A stretch of DNA of 64,000 nt from Fonsecaea monophora (GCF_001642475.1 NW_019173973.1:204917-268916); one strand, 5' to 3'. Counted from the stretch's first letter, positions 21,882 to 34,748 are shown. Numbers and translations: made by a program. Notes: a model not told the origin generated them from the sequence alone.

Positions 21882-23211
21882 ATTGACAAAGAAAGGCTCA
21901 CTGTCCTCTGTGAGGGACAAAGCAGGTCGGGCGGTGAGGTGAGTCCGAATTTCTCGGTCTGTGCAGGTCCAGAGTAATTGAGAATTCGAGTGATCTTGAA
22001 GCAGCAACTTGCCTCGGCCACTCCCACGACAAAACGTAGTTCTGTTATTGTCAAGAAGACTGACAGGCGTCTGATAAGTGGGAATCAGAGGGAATTGTCC
22101 AGATCGAGGCACGTTAAGTGAGAGAGTTAGGTGAGAGAAGAAAGAAGAGGCGCGGTATATCACATGCTTTGTGCGCACCACGCACTGATTCAAATCGTGA
22201 AGGCAGTAGCAAGGTGACAATAAAAAGGACCAATGAGGTGACAGGTACCAAAGATGTGAAGTTGTTGAGTTAATTGGGTGAGACACATGTTATAGAGCTG
22301 TTCTGTCACCTCAACGCCTGGGACTCTCACCAACGTACCTACCACGTGACCTATACCAGGAAGAGTTTTCATATCTCTCAGCCTTGTAGGTGCAAATCTT
22401 GTCTCTGCACTGACGCATATGTATATATCTTTGGGGACGGAGACGGTGCGCATAGAGGGTATGATCGCTCCATATAGGATACGCATGACAAGCCAGCCGA
22501 CAACCTTGCACACCAGAGTACTCGACTTACCTAAACCCACGGGACCATGAAAGCACATAAAATCACAGGACAACATTGACGGCACGCAAGTTGTTCTCAC
22601 TCCAGTGCATGATATGCTGTTTTCTCCATGGCAGCAGAAGGAAATTCGAAGTGAGAAGGCTCCTGGTAACTCAGTCAGGTTGGTTCTCCGAGTCTTGAAC
22701 CGGTAGTGCGTCGACACCAAGAATCTCGCATTGCAGGAGGAACTGCTTTTCCTGGGTCTATGCGCTTGTTCATCAAAGCGTGGTGATCTTCCTGATCCAT
22801 CTCTAAGCCGGCCATCGAGCTGCGTTACGTCAACACGGTTCGTTCAGTGTGAAGTTCTGGTGTGACACCAAGAGCTGCCATCTTCGCGTCTTCAATCTTT
22901 CGGCACGGGATCGGAAGGGGGCTTTGAGACAAAAGAAGAGCCTCAAGCATCAACGATCGAAGGAAGACAGGTTTTGAGGCAGCTTAGTTGGCATTGCGCA
23001 AAGTTGAGCGATGAGATGGACGTGGAGAGAACAACAGGAACTGAGTGGAGTTGAAGTTTATGGTCGCGCAGTCACGAGACTCGGCCAACTTTCCTACCAA
23101 ACATGATGGTGAATTTCCCTGTGGTGCATCACTCTGCTCCGACTAAAACTGTCGTGGTTCACGTTTCCTTGTCAGTCTTGTGCCCAACCGGTGGTGGAGG
23201 GGTTGGAGGTT
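21882..23211. other. Divergent intergenic region, F-box-like gene / LeuRS
   Basis: Contains the promoters of both genes. The 802-codon frame of the left gene continues into it on the minus strand, but the added residues look non-conserved. Several ATGs precede the LeuRS start in other frames (for example 23103), so short upstream frames in the LeuRS leader are possible. Confidence 0.5.
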
Positions 23212-26056
23212 ATGCAGGGGAGGTCCCTTGTCCGTCAGTCTGCCAGACTGCTCTTTGTACGAAGCCTACATACCACCGCTGTCCGAGCTGCCGCTCAAGT
23301 TTCTCGCCTCGACCTCCGAACCATCGATGCGAAATGGCAACAGAGATGGGCAAACCAGCCAAAGGCCCGAGGGCAATCAAGCGCCCTACCCAAGTCCTAT
23401 GTGCTACCGATGTTTGCTTACCCATCTGGGTCTCTTCATATGGGTCATCTTCGAGTCTATACCATCTCCGACGTGATCGCCCGCTATCGAAGAATGCGAG
23501 GTTATGATGTGCTTCACCCAACTGGCTGGGACGCATTTGGACTCCCAGCAGAGAATGCCGCAATCGAGCGCGGTCTTGATCCTGCTGTTTGGACCGATGA
23601 TAATATTGCAAAGATGAAACAACAGCTCAAGAGCATGAACACAAGTTTTGACTGGGATGCCGTAGGTCAGAGGATTGGAATACATGTACATAGCGCTGAT
23701 CAATCCTTCGTAGGAAATATCAACATGTTCGCCGTCGTTCTACAAGCACACTCAAGACATTTTCCTCAGGTTATATCATCGTGGTCTGGCATATCAAGCG
23801 GAAGCGCTGGTTAATTATGATCCTGTCGATAAAACGGTTCTTGCCAATGAGCAGGTCGACCACAATGGACGGTCGTGGCGATCAGGAGCTCTAGTGCAGC
23901 AGATCAAACTACGCCAGTGGTTCTTCAAAATAACGGAGTTCAAAGAAGATCTACTACAAGATCTGCAATATCTGTCCGACGGAGGAAAGTGGCCAGAGAG
24001 AGTCGTAACTCAGCAGCGGAATTGGATAGGTCGCTCAACAGGGGCACGCATCCAGTTTGGCTTAAGAGATGAATCCGGAAACTCTTGCCTTGTCCATGTC
24101 TTCACCACCCGTCCGGATACGCTGTTTGGAGTCAAATATATTGCACTCTCACTGACACACCCTCTCGTGGTACGGGCGGCCGCGAAGTTACCTGAGTTGC
24201 AGAAATTTCTCGACAGACGAGCTTCTTTCCCGCCCGACTCCAAGGAAGGCTTCGAGCTGCCGTATTCGGCCTTCAATCCCCTTTCACAAGTCGGAGATTC
24301 AGATGCGGAGCCATTGCCCGTTTATGCCGCCCCATATGTGCTGGCAGATTACGGAGAAGGCGCAGTGATGGGTGTCCCGGCTCACGACTCTCGCGATCTC
24401 AGCTTCTGGAAACTCCACAGACCCTCAGATCCTGTCACAATCGCGATATCGCCAGAGCCTTTAGCTAACAGGGCCTCTCGTGTGCTTGCCACCGATGTGG
24501 TCGAAGCGTACACAAATGATGGGTGGCTGACTTCTTTATGTGGTCCTTACACGGGTCTACCAAGCAGTAAGGCGAGAACCGAGATTGTCTCTGGACTGGA
24601 GAAACACGGTCTTGCGGAAGCAGTCGAAACTTGGAGACTTCGTGACTGGCTTGTGAGCCGCCAAAGATACTGGGGTACGCCAATCCCCATCATACACTGC
24701 CGGGCCTGCGGACCTGTTCCTGTGCCCAAAGAAGACCTTCCCGTGGTATTACCTCGACTCGATTCATCAATCAAAGGACAATCCGGTAATCCACTGGATA
24801 AGATCGCGGAATGGGTCAATTGCCAGTGCCCATCCTGCAAAGGTCCGGCGAAGCGAGAAACGGACACGATGGATACATTTGTCGACTCTTCCTGGTATTT
24901 CATGCGATTTCCAGACGCGACGAATGAACTGGAACCCTTCTCCCAGCAATCCGCAGCCGATATGCTCCCTGTGGATACCTACATTGGAGGCGTCGAGCAT
25001 GCTATTCTACATTTACTCTATGCACGTTTCATCTACAAATTCCTGTGCAGCGAATGTCTCATTTCCAGCGACAAGGGCCATGCCGAGCCGTTCCAACAAT
25101 TGATAGCGCAGGGTATGGTGCATGGGAAGACATTCTCCGACCCAGACAGTGGTCGATTCTTGTTGCCCAGTGAGGTCGACTTTGATGGCGAGGCCGCAAC
25201 CATCAAAGCCTCTGGCCAGGCACCCAACGTCACTTGGGAGAAGATGTCCAAGAGCAAGCATAACGGTGTGGACCCCTCGGTCGCGATTGAGAAGTTTGGA
25301 GCAGATACTTTACGAGCCCATATTCTCTTCGCTGCACCAGTTAGTGAAGTGCTGCAATGGGACGAGGAAAAGATTGTTGGTATACAGAGGTGGTTTGGCA
25401 GAGTTCACCGCATCATCTCCGAGCTGCCTTCCCAGGACCAAGACGTCTCAAAGATCATGATACCTGAGCCGAGAGATCTTAGCACAAGTGATGCTGAGGC
25501 GCTGCTCTTGACGCAAGGGACCTGCAAGAGCATCTCGCAGACATTCTCGAGCGACATCTACAGCCTGAACACAGCCGTCTCGGACCTTATCAAGCTAACA
25601 AACGGCCTCGAAGGAATCGGCATCAATAATCTGACACCTTCTGTCGCTTATGTCGCCGTGACCGCGCTCCTAAAGATGATGGCGCCAATCACTCCAGCAT
25701 TCGCCGAGGAATGTTGGGAAAGAGTGGTGCCGGGCACAGAAAGCAGGAGCATCTTCGATGTGTCATGGACGGGCGATGTCATAACGCCTGAACAAGAGGC
25801 TGCTCTACGGAGTCGCAAAACAACCATCACATGCGCCGTGCAGATCAATGGAAAACTACGGTTCACAGCACCAGTACCGTCCCCTCGCGCAGACGGCAAG
25901 GCTGGAACCGATCCAGCGGCACGAGAGGCGGAGATCATCCGTGCTGTTCTAGAAACGGAAGAAGGCCGAATGTGGCTAACGGAGAAGAACAACTGGGAAA
26001 AGAAGAAAAGAGTAATTGTCGTTGGAGGCGGCAAAGTGTTGAACGTTGTATTCTGA
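23212..26056 (+). CDS. Leucyl-tRNA synthetase, mitochondrial
   Basis: Exons 23212-23661 and 23714-26056 join in phase to 930 residues; the 52-nt intron falls in SFDWDAEIST. The enzyme charges mitochondrial tRNA-Leu. The N-terminus is Arg/Ser-rich without acids for over 30 residues (MQGRSLVRQSARLLFVRSLH), fitting a matrix-targeting presequence. The class I signatures are HMGH at 76-79 and KMSKS at 660-664. The CP1 editing domain has TTRPDTLFGV at 281-290, and GWDAFGLPAENAA follows the first signature. The architecture is that of the bacterial/mitochondrial LeuRS type, corresponding to yeast NAM2 and Neurospora leu-5. A GTG-started extension at 23191 is not needed; the ATG at 23212 is chosen. 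Confidence 0.95.
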
Positions 26057-26484
26057 GGCCGCACGGTCCTGACACGGCCCAGTGCTTGTGCTCACTCTTC
26101 ATGGCATGTACAACATTGTGGATGATATTAGAAACACTCAGCCTTGGTGGAATGGCAGGTGGAACACGTCATTTGAAACACGAGGCTAAACCACGGCATT
26201 GCTACATCCCACGTTCCCACTCGAATGTGTACACATCTTCATATGATCTTTCACTTGCATATTTGTGTCACCACCGTAACTTGACGCTCTTCACCTCTGA
26301 AAAAATTGGGGAGTCCATCAAAACAAAGGTCGAGCCCTCACAAACCCAAGACGGTAACTGAAATCTCATCAATGAACCGAGGCCAGCCTGATAATCTCAG
26401 GTATATGAATGATGTCTTAGGCTCAAGCCGCTTCGGCCTCATCAAGAGACTTCGGGCTCTTCCCCTTGGATCATCATTATTATC
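26057..26484. other. Intergenic, LeuRS 3' flank and next promoter
   Basis: No coding potential beyond shadows. Pyrimidine-poor sequence with a TTATTATC stretch immediately before the next ATG. Confidence 0.6.
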
Positions 26485-27834
26485 ATGACTCTGACGAACT
26501 CCCTCGACGGCGAAGGCGGAAGCGAAGGCAAAGGCGTCGTCAAAGGAGACACATTCCCAGCCCCAGCCCCAGCCTCAGCCTCGAGCGCAGCACCAGCACC
26601 ATCCCCATCGCCGCCACGCAGCAACAAACTCACACTCCCCGAAGAAATCACCTCCAGAGTGATCAGCTACATCGTGAGGGACGGACTGTGCATCTCGACC
26701 GATGCGCGTCACGACATCGACGTGGCGACGATCCGCTGTCTCATGAGGACGAGCGTGTCGGTCAGACGCGAAACCCTGCGCCAGGTGTTCCGCCAGCCGC
26801 TGCGCTTCTGGCTCAGCGGCGTCAAATCGTGCAATTGCCAGCCACTACTGGAAAGCATCGGGCACAAGGAGTGTCGCTGCACGCTGCTCCTGGAGAAGGT
26901 TGCGCGGATGCCGCTGATGAGGTGGCGCAGGGTCGTTGTGCATTTCGTCCCGGTGGTGTCTGCGTGGGGGTTGGGTGATGGGGCTGCCACCCTCCGAGGG
27001 GATTCACAACAGACTGGTGATGATGGAGCAGGAGGAGGAGAGAAAGAAGCAAAAGAAAAAGAGGTATCCGCTCGCAGCGAGTTCCTCGTCGGCGCGCAGC
27101 GCGTCAAGCACTACTCGCGAAGTCTCGCGACGACGCTCTACTTTGTGTTCAAACAGTGGGCCGGGCTGGACTGCGACGCCGCGTGTTGCGGAGCCATCGA
27201 GATGACGCGCCGCCGCTACTACGGTCCGCTCTACTGCTCGTACGACCCCAAACTGCCCGCCCTGCCATTCGACGTCGACTTTGTGTTCGAACCAGGTCCC
27301 GTGTCCGTCACCGCCAACACCAACGGCGGTAGCGGAGACAGAGAGACCGATCATCCACCACAAATGCCCCTGTGGACGATGAACATGGTCGAAAGCCTGC
27401 TAATGCCGTGGTGGCGGATCGCGGCCAAACGGGCTCCCGCGCGCCAGATCCAGCTACCCGAGATGATCGCCGCGGCCTTCACCACGGCGCGGCGGGACCT
27501 CCTCGTCGCGGCCGGGTTCCCGCACGAGCCGGCCGCGGTGGCGGAGCACCTGCGGCGCGACTTTGCCGAGTTTTGGTCCTTCAAGCTCGAGCCGGTGCCC
27601 CGCTTGGACGTGGGCAGCCTGTGGCTTTGCGTCGTCGCCGTTGACGGCTCCCGCGACTGGTACCTGGACCCGGCGCCGCTGAAGACGGCGCCCACGAAAT
27701 GGACCATTCGCGGCATTCCTGTGCTTCGGATCGATGTGGTCTCGGGGTCCGGGTCAGAAGAGGGTGTGGACAGGGGCTCTGCCGGCGGCGACGGCGGGTG
27801 GTGGACAGGACGTTTCCTGGCTTCTGATGGCTAA
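26485..27834 (+). CDS. F-box-like fungal protein of unknown function
   Basis: A single-exon frame of 449 residues. Residues 22-45 are almost only Pro, Ala and Ser. They are followed by LTLPEEITSRVISYIV (49-64), which resembles the short helical F-box-like start of many fungal proteins. After that come Cys-containing segments (CNCQPLLESIGHKECRC) and a long acidic/Gly-rich insert at about 165-195. The C-terminal half has Trp-rich, folded-looking blocks (MPLWTMNMVESLLMPWW, FWSFKLEPVPRLDVGSLW). G+C is visibly higher than in the neighbours. I do not recognise a specific family; a role as a ubiquitin-ligase adaptor is only suggested by the F-box-like start. Confidence 0.65.
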   Translation: MTLTNSLDGEGGSEGKGVVKGDTFPAPAPASASSAAPAPSPSPPRSNKLTLPEEITSRVISYIVRDGLCISTDARHDIDVATIRCLMRTSVSVRRETLRQVFRQPLRFWLSGVKSCNCQPLLESIGHKECRCTLLLEKVARMPLMRWRRVVVHFVPVVSAWGLGDGAATLRGDSQQTGDDGAGGGEKEAKEKEVSARSEFLVGAQRVKHYSRSLATTLYFVFKQWAGLDCDAACCGAIEMTRRRYYGPLYCSYDPKLPALPFDVDFVFEPGPVSVTANTNGGSGDRETDHPPQMPLWTMNMVESLLMPWWRIAAKRAPARQIQLPEMIAAAFTTARRDLLVAAGFPHEPAAVAEHLRRDFAEFWSFKLEPVPRLDVGSLWLCVVAVDGSRDWYLDPAPLKTAPTKWTIRGIPVLRIDVVSGSGSEEGVDRGSAGGDGGWWTGRFLASDG

Positions 27835-28371
27835 TGCTTGACCCAACTCAAACAAAACGGTTTGTTTTCTCAAGTAATGAGTTCCCGGCCCGTCCAGGCC
27901 AGGCCAGACCGGACCGGACCAGGTGCAGGACGTGCTGTATGAGGTACCAGATGACACTAGCTGAGAGGGACGCATACTACTTACACACACTGACAAGGCC
28001 AGACATCCATTGCGCTCTAGGGACGCTAATCAAGAATCATGTCATATCATTCACTCACATGAGCTCTGACGCTGAGAAGACTGTGCTAAGCTTGGACGTA
28101 ACATAAACAACCAACCAACCAAATTAACGTGATCGTAATGGACGCTGCTGCGAGATTGTAAGAAAGGGTTTGGTGGATCCCCGATTCATTCCACTACATG
28201 TACCAAGCGGAAAAAGTATTGCATGTATGTCCTCGACGGCGACGAGCCTTGCACGGAAATGTGAGCGAACTTGACCAGATGTCCCGAAGCCCTGCGTGGA
28301 TTCGGTGTCCTGGTCCGAGAGGGCCATAAATGGGAGCCTCGATCGATCTTGTTCGATTCGATCGAGCCCTC
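27835..28371. other. Convergent intergenic region
   Basis: 3' flanks of the F-box-like gene and the NLR gene. Short duplications of the GGCCAGGCCAGACCGGACC type at 27893-27918. No gene seen. Confidence 0.6.
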
Positions 28372-31300
28372 TCAGTTGGCCATGGTATCTGGCAAGTATG
28401 AATCCCAGATTGACTTCACGACTTGCCATTCTTCCAACGCAGGACGGTCCCACCAGGACGTGAGGTTCTGGGACTGACGACACAGTATAGCATATGGAGT
28501 CTCACCTTTTTGGTTCTTGATATTCCAATCGGCGCCGTTGCTGATCAAGGCCTGGAGACAGGGTTGAAATTTATTGCCAATGTCAATTTCCCACCTCAAG
28601 CCGGGAACCTTGCATAAATGGTGCAAGGCTGTGTCTCCCTCGTCATCGGTGAGATTGATATCGGGTACCTCAGAGGCAAATCGAACGACGCCATCGGCAT
28701 ATCTGTGCCAAGCAGCTATCATCAGAGCGTTCATTCCATATTTGTCGGTGCAGTGCAGATCAACATCGTCTCGAGAGGCCAAATATAACGCGGACTCTGG
28801 GCGGTGACTGTAGAGAGCATGCAGTAACGCATTCCGGCCGTTGTGAGACTTGGAGTTTGCTGGGAGGCCAGCACTGAGGAGGTACTCAATCACAGGCACC
28901 GCGCCGGCATCGGCAGCCCAGTGAAGGGCCGACCGTCCATAGCGGTCACAAACGTCTGCTTGAATGCCTCTTTGGCCCATGAGATACTGAACCACCTCCA
29001 AAGAGCCGACGCTTGCTGCCGCATGGAGTGGCGTGCAGCCTTCCTTATCTGCCACATTCAACTCACGCCCCCCACTATAAGCCAACAACTTCTTGACAAT
29101 CCCGAGGCATCCCAAGCGAGCCGCGTGGGATAGGGCGGTTCCACCCCATTTGTTTTGTGCAGTGGTATAAGAGATGGCAATGTTGCGGGCCTCGCTCGAG
29201 TCCAAAGCAGATATCAGTTCCAGCAGTCGGTCAACTACCGCCTCGTCCCCACACAAGGCTGCATAGTGTAGATAGGTTTCATAGACTGAGCCTCGATGTT
29301 GATACCACGATATGGCCTCGGGTTCGGCAAGGATCCTGAGCGGAACAGCCTCAAGCCGAGACTGTAGCGCAAACGATAATGGAGGCAGACCATGATCATC
29401 TAGGTCGTTAAGTATGCCGTTGTTCAGATCGATCAAAAGATTTGCTGTTGACACATGGCGCTGATCTATTGCGTACCACAGTGGCGTACGCTGGCTGGAA
29501 CCGCGCCAGCTTGTCAGTAACGTCACCCAGGATGTTTTGTCGTCTCCAAGACGACGTCTAAATTCAGCTGCCGACTCCCTGCACTCTAGACAGACTCCGT
29601 TCACACGCTCGTTCTGGTGTGTTTGGGGTCCACGACTGATATAGTCAGTGATCCAGTCATTCGAGCCGATGAAGGCGAGGAGGTGCAGGGCACACAAGCC
29701 ATGTACGTTAGCGCTGTGGAGATGAGATAGTCGCAGCGTAGCGGTGACACGTCCGGTGTTGTCGAGGAAAGAGAATGCCCTCTGCCTCAAAGACACGTTA
29801 TCGCTGCCAGACGATACGTGCCAAATCCAGTATTGTGCGCTATATGCGGCAAACGGAAAAGCATCTTTCTGGTCAATCGTACTCTTGCCATCGAAGTGGC
29901 AGTCTGCAAACGCATCTAGAAATAGATAATTCAGACAACAGCTGGCAAGGAAGTCATGAGGATACGGCATGAGTCGACTACCGAGTGATTCTAAGAAGCT
30001 TTGTGTGGTGTAGTGAACTAAACGAACAATTTGGGTCTCAGAGTCGATGGTTACCAACCCGGCACAGCTTGAGATTACGTCGTCAGGATCGTCCAAGTCG
30101 TACTCTGGATCCAGTTCTTTGGTTTCCTCGTCGACAGCGAGAGCGTGTCTTATTTCGTCGAGAGTGAGCGGCCGCACGCTAAATGCGACGCAAACCAAGA
30201 CCTTCCTGGCGAGTGTACTGTGCTCTTCAGGTTGGCTTTGTATCCTTTGGAGTGTGTCCATGTAGGCTCGATCGAGAGCATCACCGCCTTGGGCGAAGGC
30301 CTTGAGGGCTTGCAACACGTCCCTAGGCTTCGTTTTCGTCGCAAGGGTGTCGCAGTGCAGCTTTGCCAGCAAAAACCTGAAGGAGTGTTAATGAATCATG
30401 CACTGCATGTCTGCCTGTAGTAGGAACGCTCACATGCCCCCAGCACTATCACAGATGGCGTCTTTGATCTTTGGGTGCAGGTCGGTCTTCTGGGCAATGC
30501 ATCTGATCTTAGGTATCAGAGAATCACAAAACTTCCCAAGGTCGTCATTTCGAGCATGGATCGTCAGTCGTCCATCTTTTGGGAAAACCCCGTTGATTTC
30601 CGGATCGGGTCGCGAAGTTGCGAGCACCTTGATAGCCACCTGGGATTTCAGCTTTTCCTGTAGTCCAAATATGAAACTAAGGATATATTTCCACGGCCTC
30701 TCATCAGATCCTTCTGGTCCCTTGCATTCGTCCAGAGCATCCATGACGAAAGTGACCAAAGAAAAGCCTGACAACAGCTTTTCGAATATCGCACACATTT
30801 CTTCCAGGCTGGGAGCCGCGGGCGCCATGTGCTTGTGCTGCTCCTCATAGACGCTATCGACTGCATTGTTTTTGGTTGGCTTCTGCAGATATAGTTGCCG
30901 CACCATACTGGAGACGATGTGATGGCACGACTGGGTAGCAGTCCTTCGAAAGCTGTTATAGAAGAACACAAGTCCCGAGTTGTCATGCTGGGACACCCGC
31001 GCTTGCAGACTGTTAATGATGATTGACGCAATGAAAGTCTTGCCAGCTCCTGGAATGCCTGGAAGTAGTAGCGTTGAGGGGCCTGCATCGTTGAGCCACC
31101 TGCAGTATATCGGGTCGGTGAAGACCCATTGCCCTGTCCCTGCTTGCACCTTGGTGAAGTAGTCGTGTTGATGAGCAGAATACGTGCCAGGTGCAAGCCA
31201 ATCCGCAACGCGCTGGACTCTCTCCTTGTCATGGTTTATAGTTAGCCTCGCCAAATCTTGAGCTATCTCGCGTTGTAGTGTACTAGGTATAACACCTTAG

Positions 31301-31796
31301 TCAGTCCTGAATACGGGTACAATCTGCAGAGCTCACCTGTCCAAACTTTGGCGTACAGCGACTAGCAGTTGGATGGAGGAGCTGAGTCGAGAGCGCAGTT
31401 GGCTTGCCTCCTTGGGATCCCATCGGAGACGCTTCCATATCCGCTGTGGCCCTCTTCGGGGCACTATAGTTGCCGAATCAAGTTCAGTATGAGCGTCGAT
31501 AACCGTGTTCAGGTCCAACAAGACAGTCTCGCAGTTCGTCATGGCATTTCGCAAATCATCTTTGATAGAGTCTGCAAGCTCGTCATCTTCAACCTGAATC
31601 TTCAGGTCATTGACAACTATCTGGAGGGTGCGTGTCCTGTTGTAGTCAGAGGGTTTCAACACGAAATGTGAGGCAAAAATGCCTACTCATCAGCCAATGC
31701 ATTGTATTCCGCTGGAGCGCCCTTGAAACGTCTCCTGGTCCTCTCGACCAATTGTGCTATTACTAGAATATCACCAACAGAGAATCCAAAGCTCAT
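28372..31796 (-). CDS. NLR-like STAND protein: Fungal_N helical domain, NACHT NTPase, ankyrin repeats
   Basis: In transcript order exons are 31687-31796, 31337-31636, 30434-31282 and 28372-30376, joining in phase to 1087 residues; introns are 50, 54 and 57 nt. The N-terminus, MSFGFSVGDILVIAQLVERT, is the typical start of the fungal NACHT-associated helical domain. The NACHT ATPase has Walker A GIPGAGKT at 212-219 and Walker B in FVMDALDEC (DALDE 318-322), preceded by the conserved WLAPGTYSAH and GTGQWVF lines. A winged-helix-like segment follows. From about residue 720 to the end lie roughly seven ankyrin repeats (for example GCTPLHAAASVGSLEVVQYL). Such proteins act as cytosolic signal-sensing switches, some in heterokaryon incompatibility or defence. 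The architecture looks complete; its ligand and effector are unknown. Confidence 0.93.
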
Positions 31797-31891
31797 GTTG
31801 GAGCAAGCGAGGTCTCCAATATGAAGGCTATCGGATGAAAAGGTTGAAAGAACATGTAGGTAGTTTTCAGCCTCAGTTTCTCAACTGGGCA

Positions 31892-31923
31892 CAGCCTCGC
31901 AGCCTCGCAGCCTCGCAGTCTCG
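31892..31923 (+). repeat. Four 8-bp CAGCCTCG tandem repeats in the NLR/MTO1 promoter
   Basis: Three perfect CAGCCTCG units and one with a single change (CAGTCTCG) lie in the 276-bp interval between the divergent start codons of the NLR and MTO1 genes. Degenerate copies continue to about 31965. Confidence 0.75.
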
Positions 31924-32072
31924 TCGCCTAGTCACGTGCTAGTCAGCCTCGTAGCCTTGCAGCGAGATGCGGAGTTCCGAGGGTTTTCCGATGCGCTGAA
32001 ATTGTTCGCCATGTGAGATCAACCACTTTGATGTTGCCAGTTTGGATTCTCTGACCCAGTGCATACCTCAGC

Positions 32073-34198
32073 ATGCCGCCTGCTTTACGGCATCCGAGCC
32101 TCTTTCGATGGGGCCATTGCCCGCGAACCAGGTCTCGCTCCTTGTTGCACCACCACCGCTTCTTTGCGGCTGTGGCGGACGCATTGAGGTAGGTCTCTGG
32201 CCCCTATCCCGCACCTCTGTACTGACCTCATTCAGGCCTTACGATGTCGTGGTCATCGGAGGTGGTCATGCAGGGACCGAAGCCAGTGCCGCCGCTGCCA
32301 GATCAGGTGCCCGTACAGCACTCGTCACTCCGTCATTGTCCAACTTGGGCGTCTGTTCCTGCAATCCTAGTTTTGGGGGGATAGGCAAGGGGACAATGAT
32401 CCGAGAGATTGATGCGCTCGATGGAGTCGCGGGTCGTATAATCGATAAAGCTGGCATCCAATTTCGCATGCTGAACATCAAAAAGGGTCCTGCGGTCTGG
32501 GGGCCCCGAGCACAAATTGATCGAGACTTGTACAAGAGATATATGCGAGAAGAGATGTTGTCAACTCCAAACCTGAGCGTACTAGAGGGCAAAGTCGCCG
32601 ATATCATTGTTTCAAGAGAGGGTATAGAGGCGGGCGACAAGATATCGCAGGGACACATAACCGGGATTCGTCTGGAAAGTGGTCAAGTCATTCCTGCCTC
32701 CCATGTGGTCATCACCACAGGGACCTTTCTAGGCGGCGAGATTCATATTGGGCTGGAGGCTTATCCTTCTGGTCGAATGGGTGAGGCTGCAACCTTTGGC
32801 CTGAGCAAGTCTCTACGGAGCGCAGGCTTCACCTTGGGACGACTGAAGACTGGAACTCCTCCACGGCTGGACCGCGACACTATCGACTTCAGTGTTTTAC
32901 AAGTGCAGCCAGGCGATTCACCGCCAACACCCTTTTCCTACCTAAACAACACTGTTGAGATTGGAGATGCCGGCCAATTGAATTGCTGGACCACCTACAC
33001 CAATGAAGCGTCCCACGAGATTATCCGGGCTAATCTGGACAAATCAATTCATATTCGAGAAACGGTGAAGGGCCCTCGATATTGTCCGTCTCTGGAGTCT
33101 AAGATTATCAAATTCAAGGATAAGCAAAGGCACATGATTTGGTTGGAGCCCGAAGGCCTTGGGCCAAACAAAATCATCTACCCCAATGGCATCAGCATGA
33201 CCGTGCCAGCCGACGCGCAGTACGCCATGCTGAGAACCGTCAAGGGCCTTGAGAATGTCAAAATGCTCCAACCTGGGTATGGCGTCGAGTATGACTATAT
33301 TGACCCACGAAATCTATTCCCAACACTCGAGACAAAGCTCATAAAAGGACTTTTTCTCGCAGGCCAAATCAACGGCACCACAGGTTACGAGGAAGCTGCA
33401 GCCCAGGGGATAGTGGCAGGCATAAATGCCGGCTTGTCCGCTCAAGGGAAAGGCCCATTCACTCTCTCCCGCGCCGAAGCATTCATCGGGATCCTGATCG
33501 ATGACCTCATCACAAAGGGCGTGAGTGAACCGTACAGAATGTTCACAGCACGAAGTGAATACCGAATGAGCTGTCGCTCCGACAACGCGGATTTGCGTCT
33601 GACCGAGAAAGGTCGCGTGGCCGGCGTTGTGGGCGACACGCGTTGGTCCCATTTTACGAGCACTCGTGATCAAATGGCAGAGTTACAGAGAAAACTCGAA
33701 GAAGTTCGATACCCAAGCCCGGAATGGGTGAAGATGGGGTTCCCTTCACGAATTGACTCAAACCGCCGGAGCGCCTTTGACATGCTTCGCGTGACTGGTG
33801 TCGACATGAAGAGTATCTCAGAGCGCGTCCAAGCCCTCCCATCCATCTCCCATTACTCACCCAAAATTCAGGACAGGGTACGAATTGAAAGCCTGTACGC
33901 TCCGTACATATCCTTTCAACAGAAAGCCGCGCAGTCCTTTGAGAGAGACGAGGCTCTCGCTCTACCCGTGGACCTGGATTACGATTCGGTTTTCGGATTG
34001 AGCATTGGAGAGAGGGAGGTGCTGAAGCTTGTGCGGCCGGCCAGTGTCGGGATGGCCAGAAGGATCGAGGGAGTAACGCCGAATGGGGCGCTGCGGCTGT
34101 TGAAGTATGCGAAGAGAAATGGCCGCACCAAGATTGCAGAGGACGAATTGATGCCGAAAAGCGATGGAGCTCCCGTTGAAGGATCTGTTGCTGTGTAA
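32073..34198 (+). CDS. MTO1: Mitochondrial tRNA uridine-5-carboxymethylaminomethyl modification enzyme, MnmG/GidA family
   Basis: Exons 32073-32188 and 32236-34198 join in phase to 692 residues. A longer unspliced frame exists, but reading exon 1 from the ATG at 32073 gives an acid-poor, Arg/His-rich presequence (MPPALRHPSLFRWGHCPRTR...), and the 47-nt intron leads straight into YDVVVIGGGHAGTE. MTO1 with its MnmE partner (MSS1) modifies the wobble uridine of several mitochondrial tRNAs using FAD, folate and NADH. Signatures: FAD Rossmann GGGHAGTE (47-54), CNPSFGGIGKG, GPRAQIDRDLYKRYM, and the C-terminal MARRIEGVTPNGALRLL helical region. Typical family length. It is divergent from the NLR gene. 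Confidence 0.95.
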
Positions 34199-34748
34199 GA
34201 TGAAATTGGGGGGGTTTTGTACGATATACAATCTTGAGTCAAGGATGGTTGCATAGCGACGGCGTCATGAATGCTGGATACAGTGGCTTCTTTTGCCCGG
34301 CTTAAATCTTGCACCCTGCATCTCCTCCTGGTATATGTCATGTCTCGAGTCGCCTCTAGGTCGCAGTAGTTGGCGAATACTTTATCATTGATCCCGCCCT
34401 TTACAAAATACCTTAGAATCAAGTTGACGTCGAGAAATGGAGACACTCTGCTTAGTCATCCGTCTGCCATCAAAAACCTCACACGTGAAACATCCTGTCA
34501 ACATCTTGCTCACCTGTTTTACTATACGACACGACGATTTACGCCAAACAAGGCTGCATCCTACCATCGCTAGCCCTCGCGCGACACATACACAAACTCT
34601 GTTCGCCAACAAGCCTGACTATCTGTGCCACCTTCAGGTGTCCTTCCGCGCGGCTCAAATAAACAATCAGGGGCCCGGAAAATCCATCTTCACTTGTTTC
34701 CTCCCCTGTGCGTCTGGCTTCTGCTTCCGTGCAGGTCGAGGATATTGA
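34199..34748. other. Intergenic between MTO1 and cardiolipin synthase
   Basis: MTO1 3' flank and CRD1 promoter. Only short overlapping frames on both strands. Confidence 0.6.
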
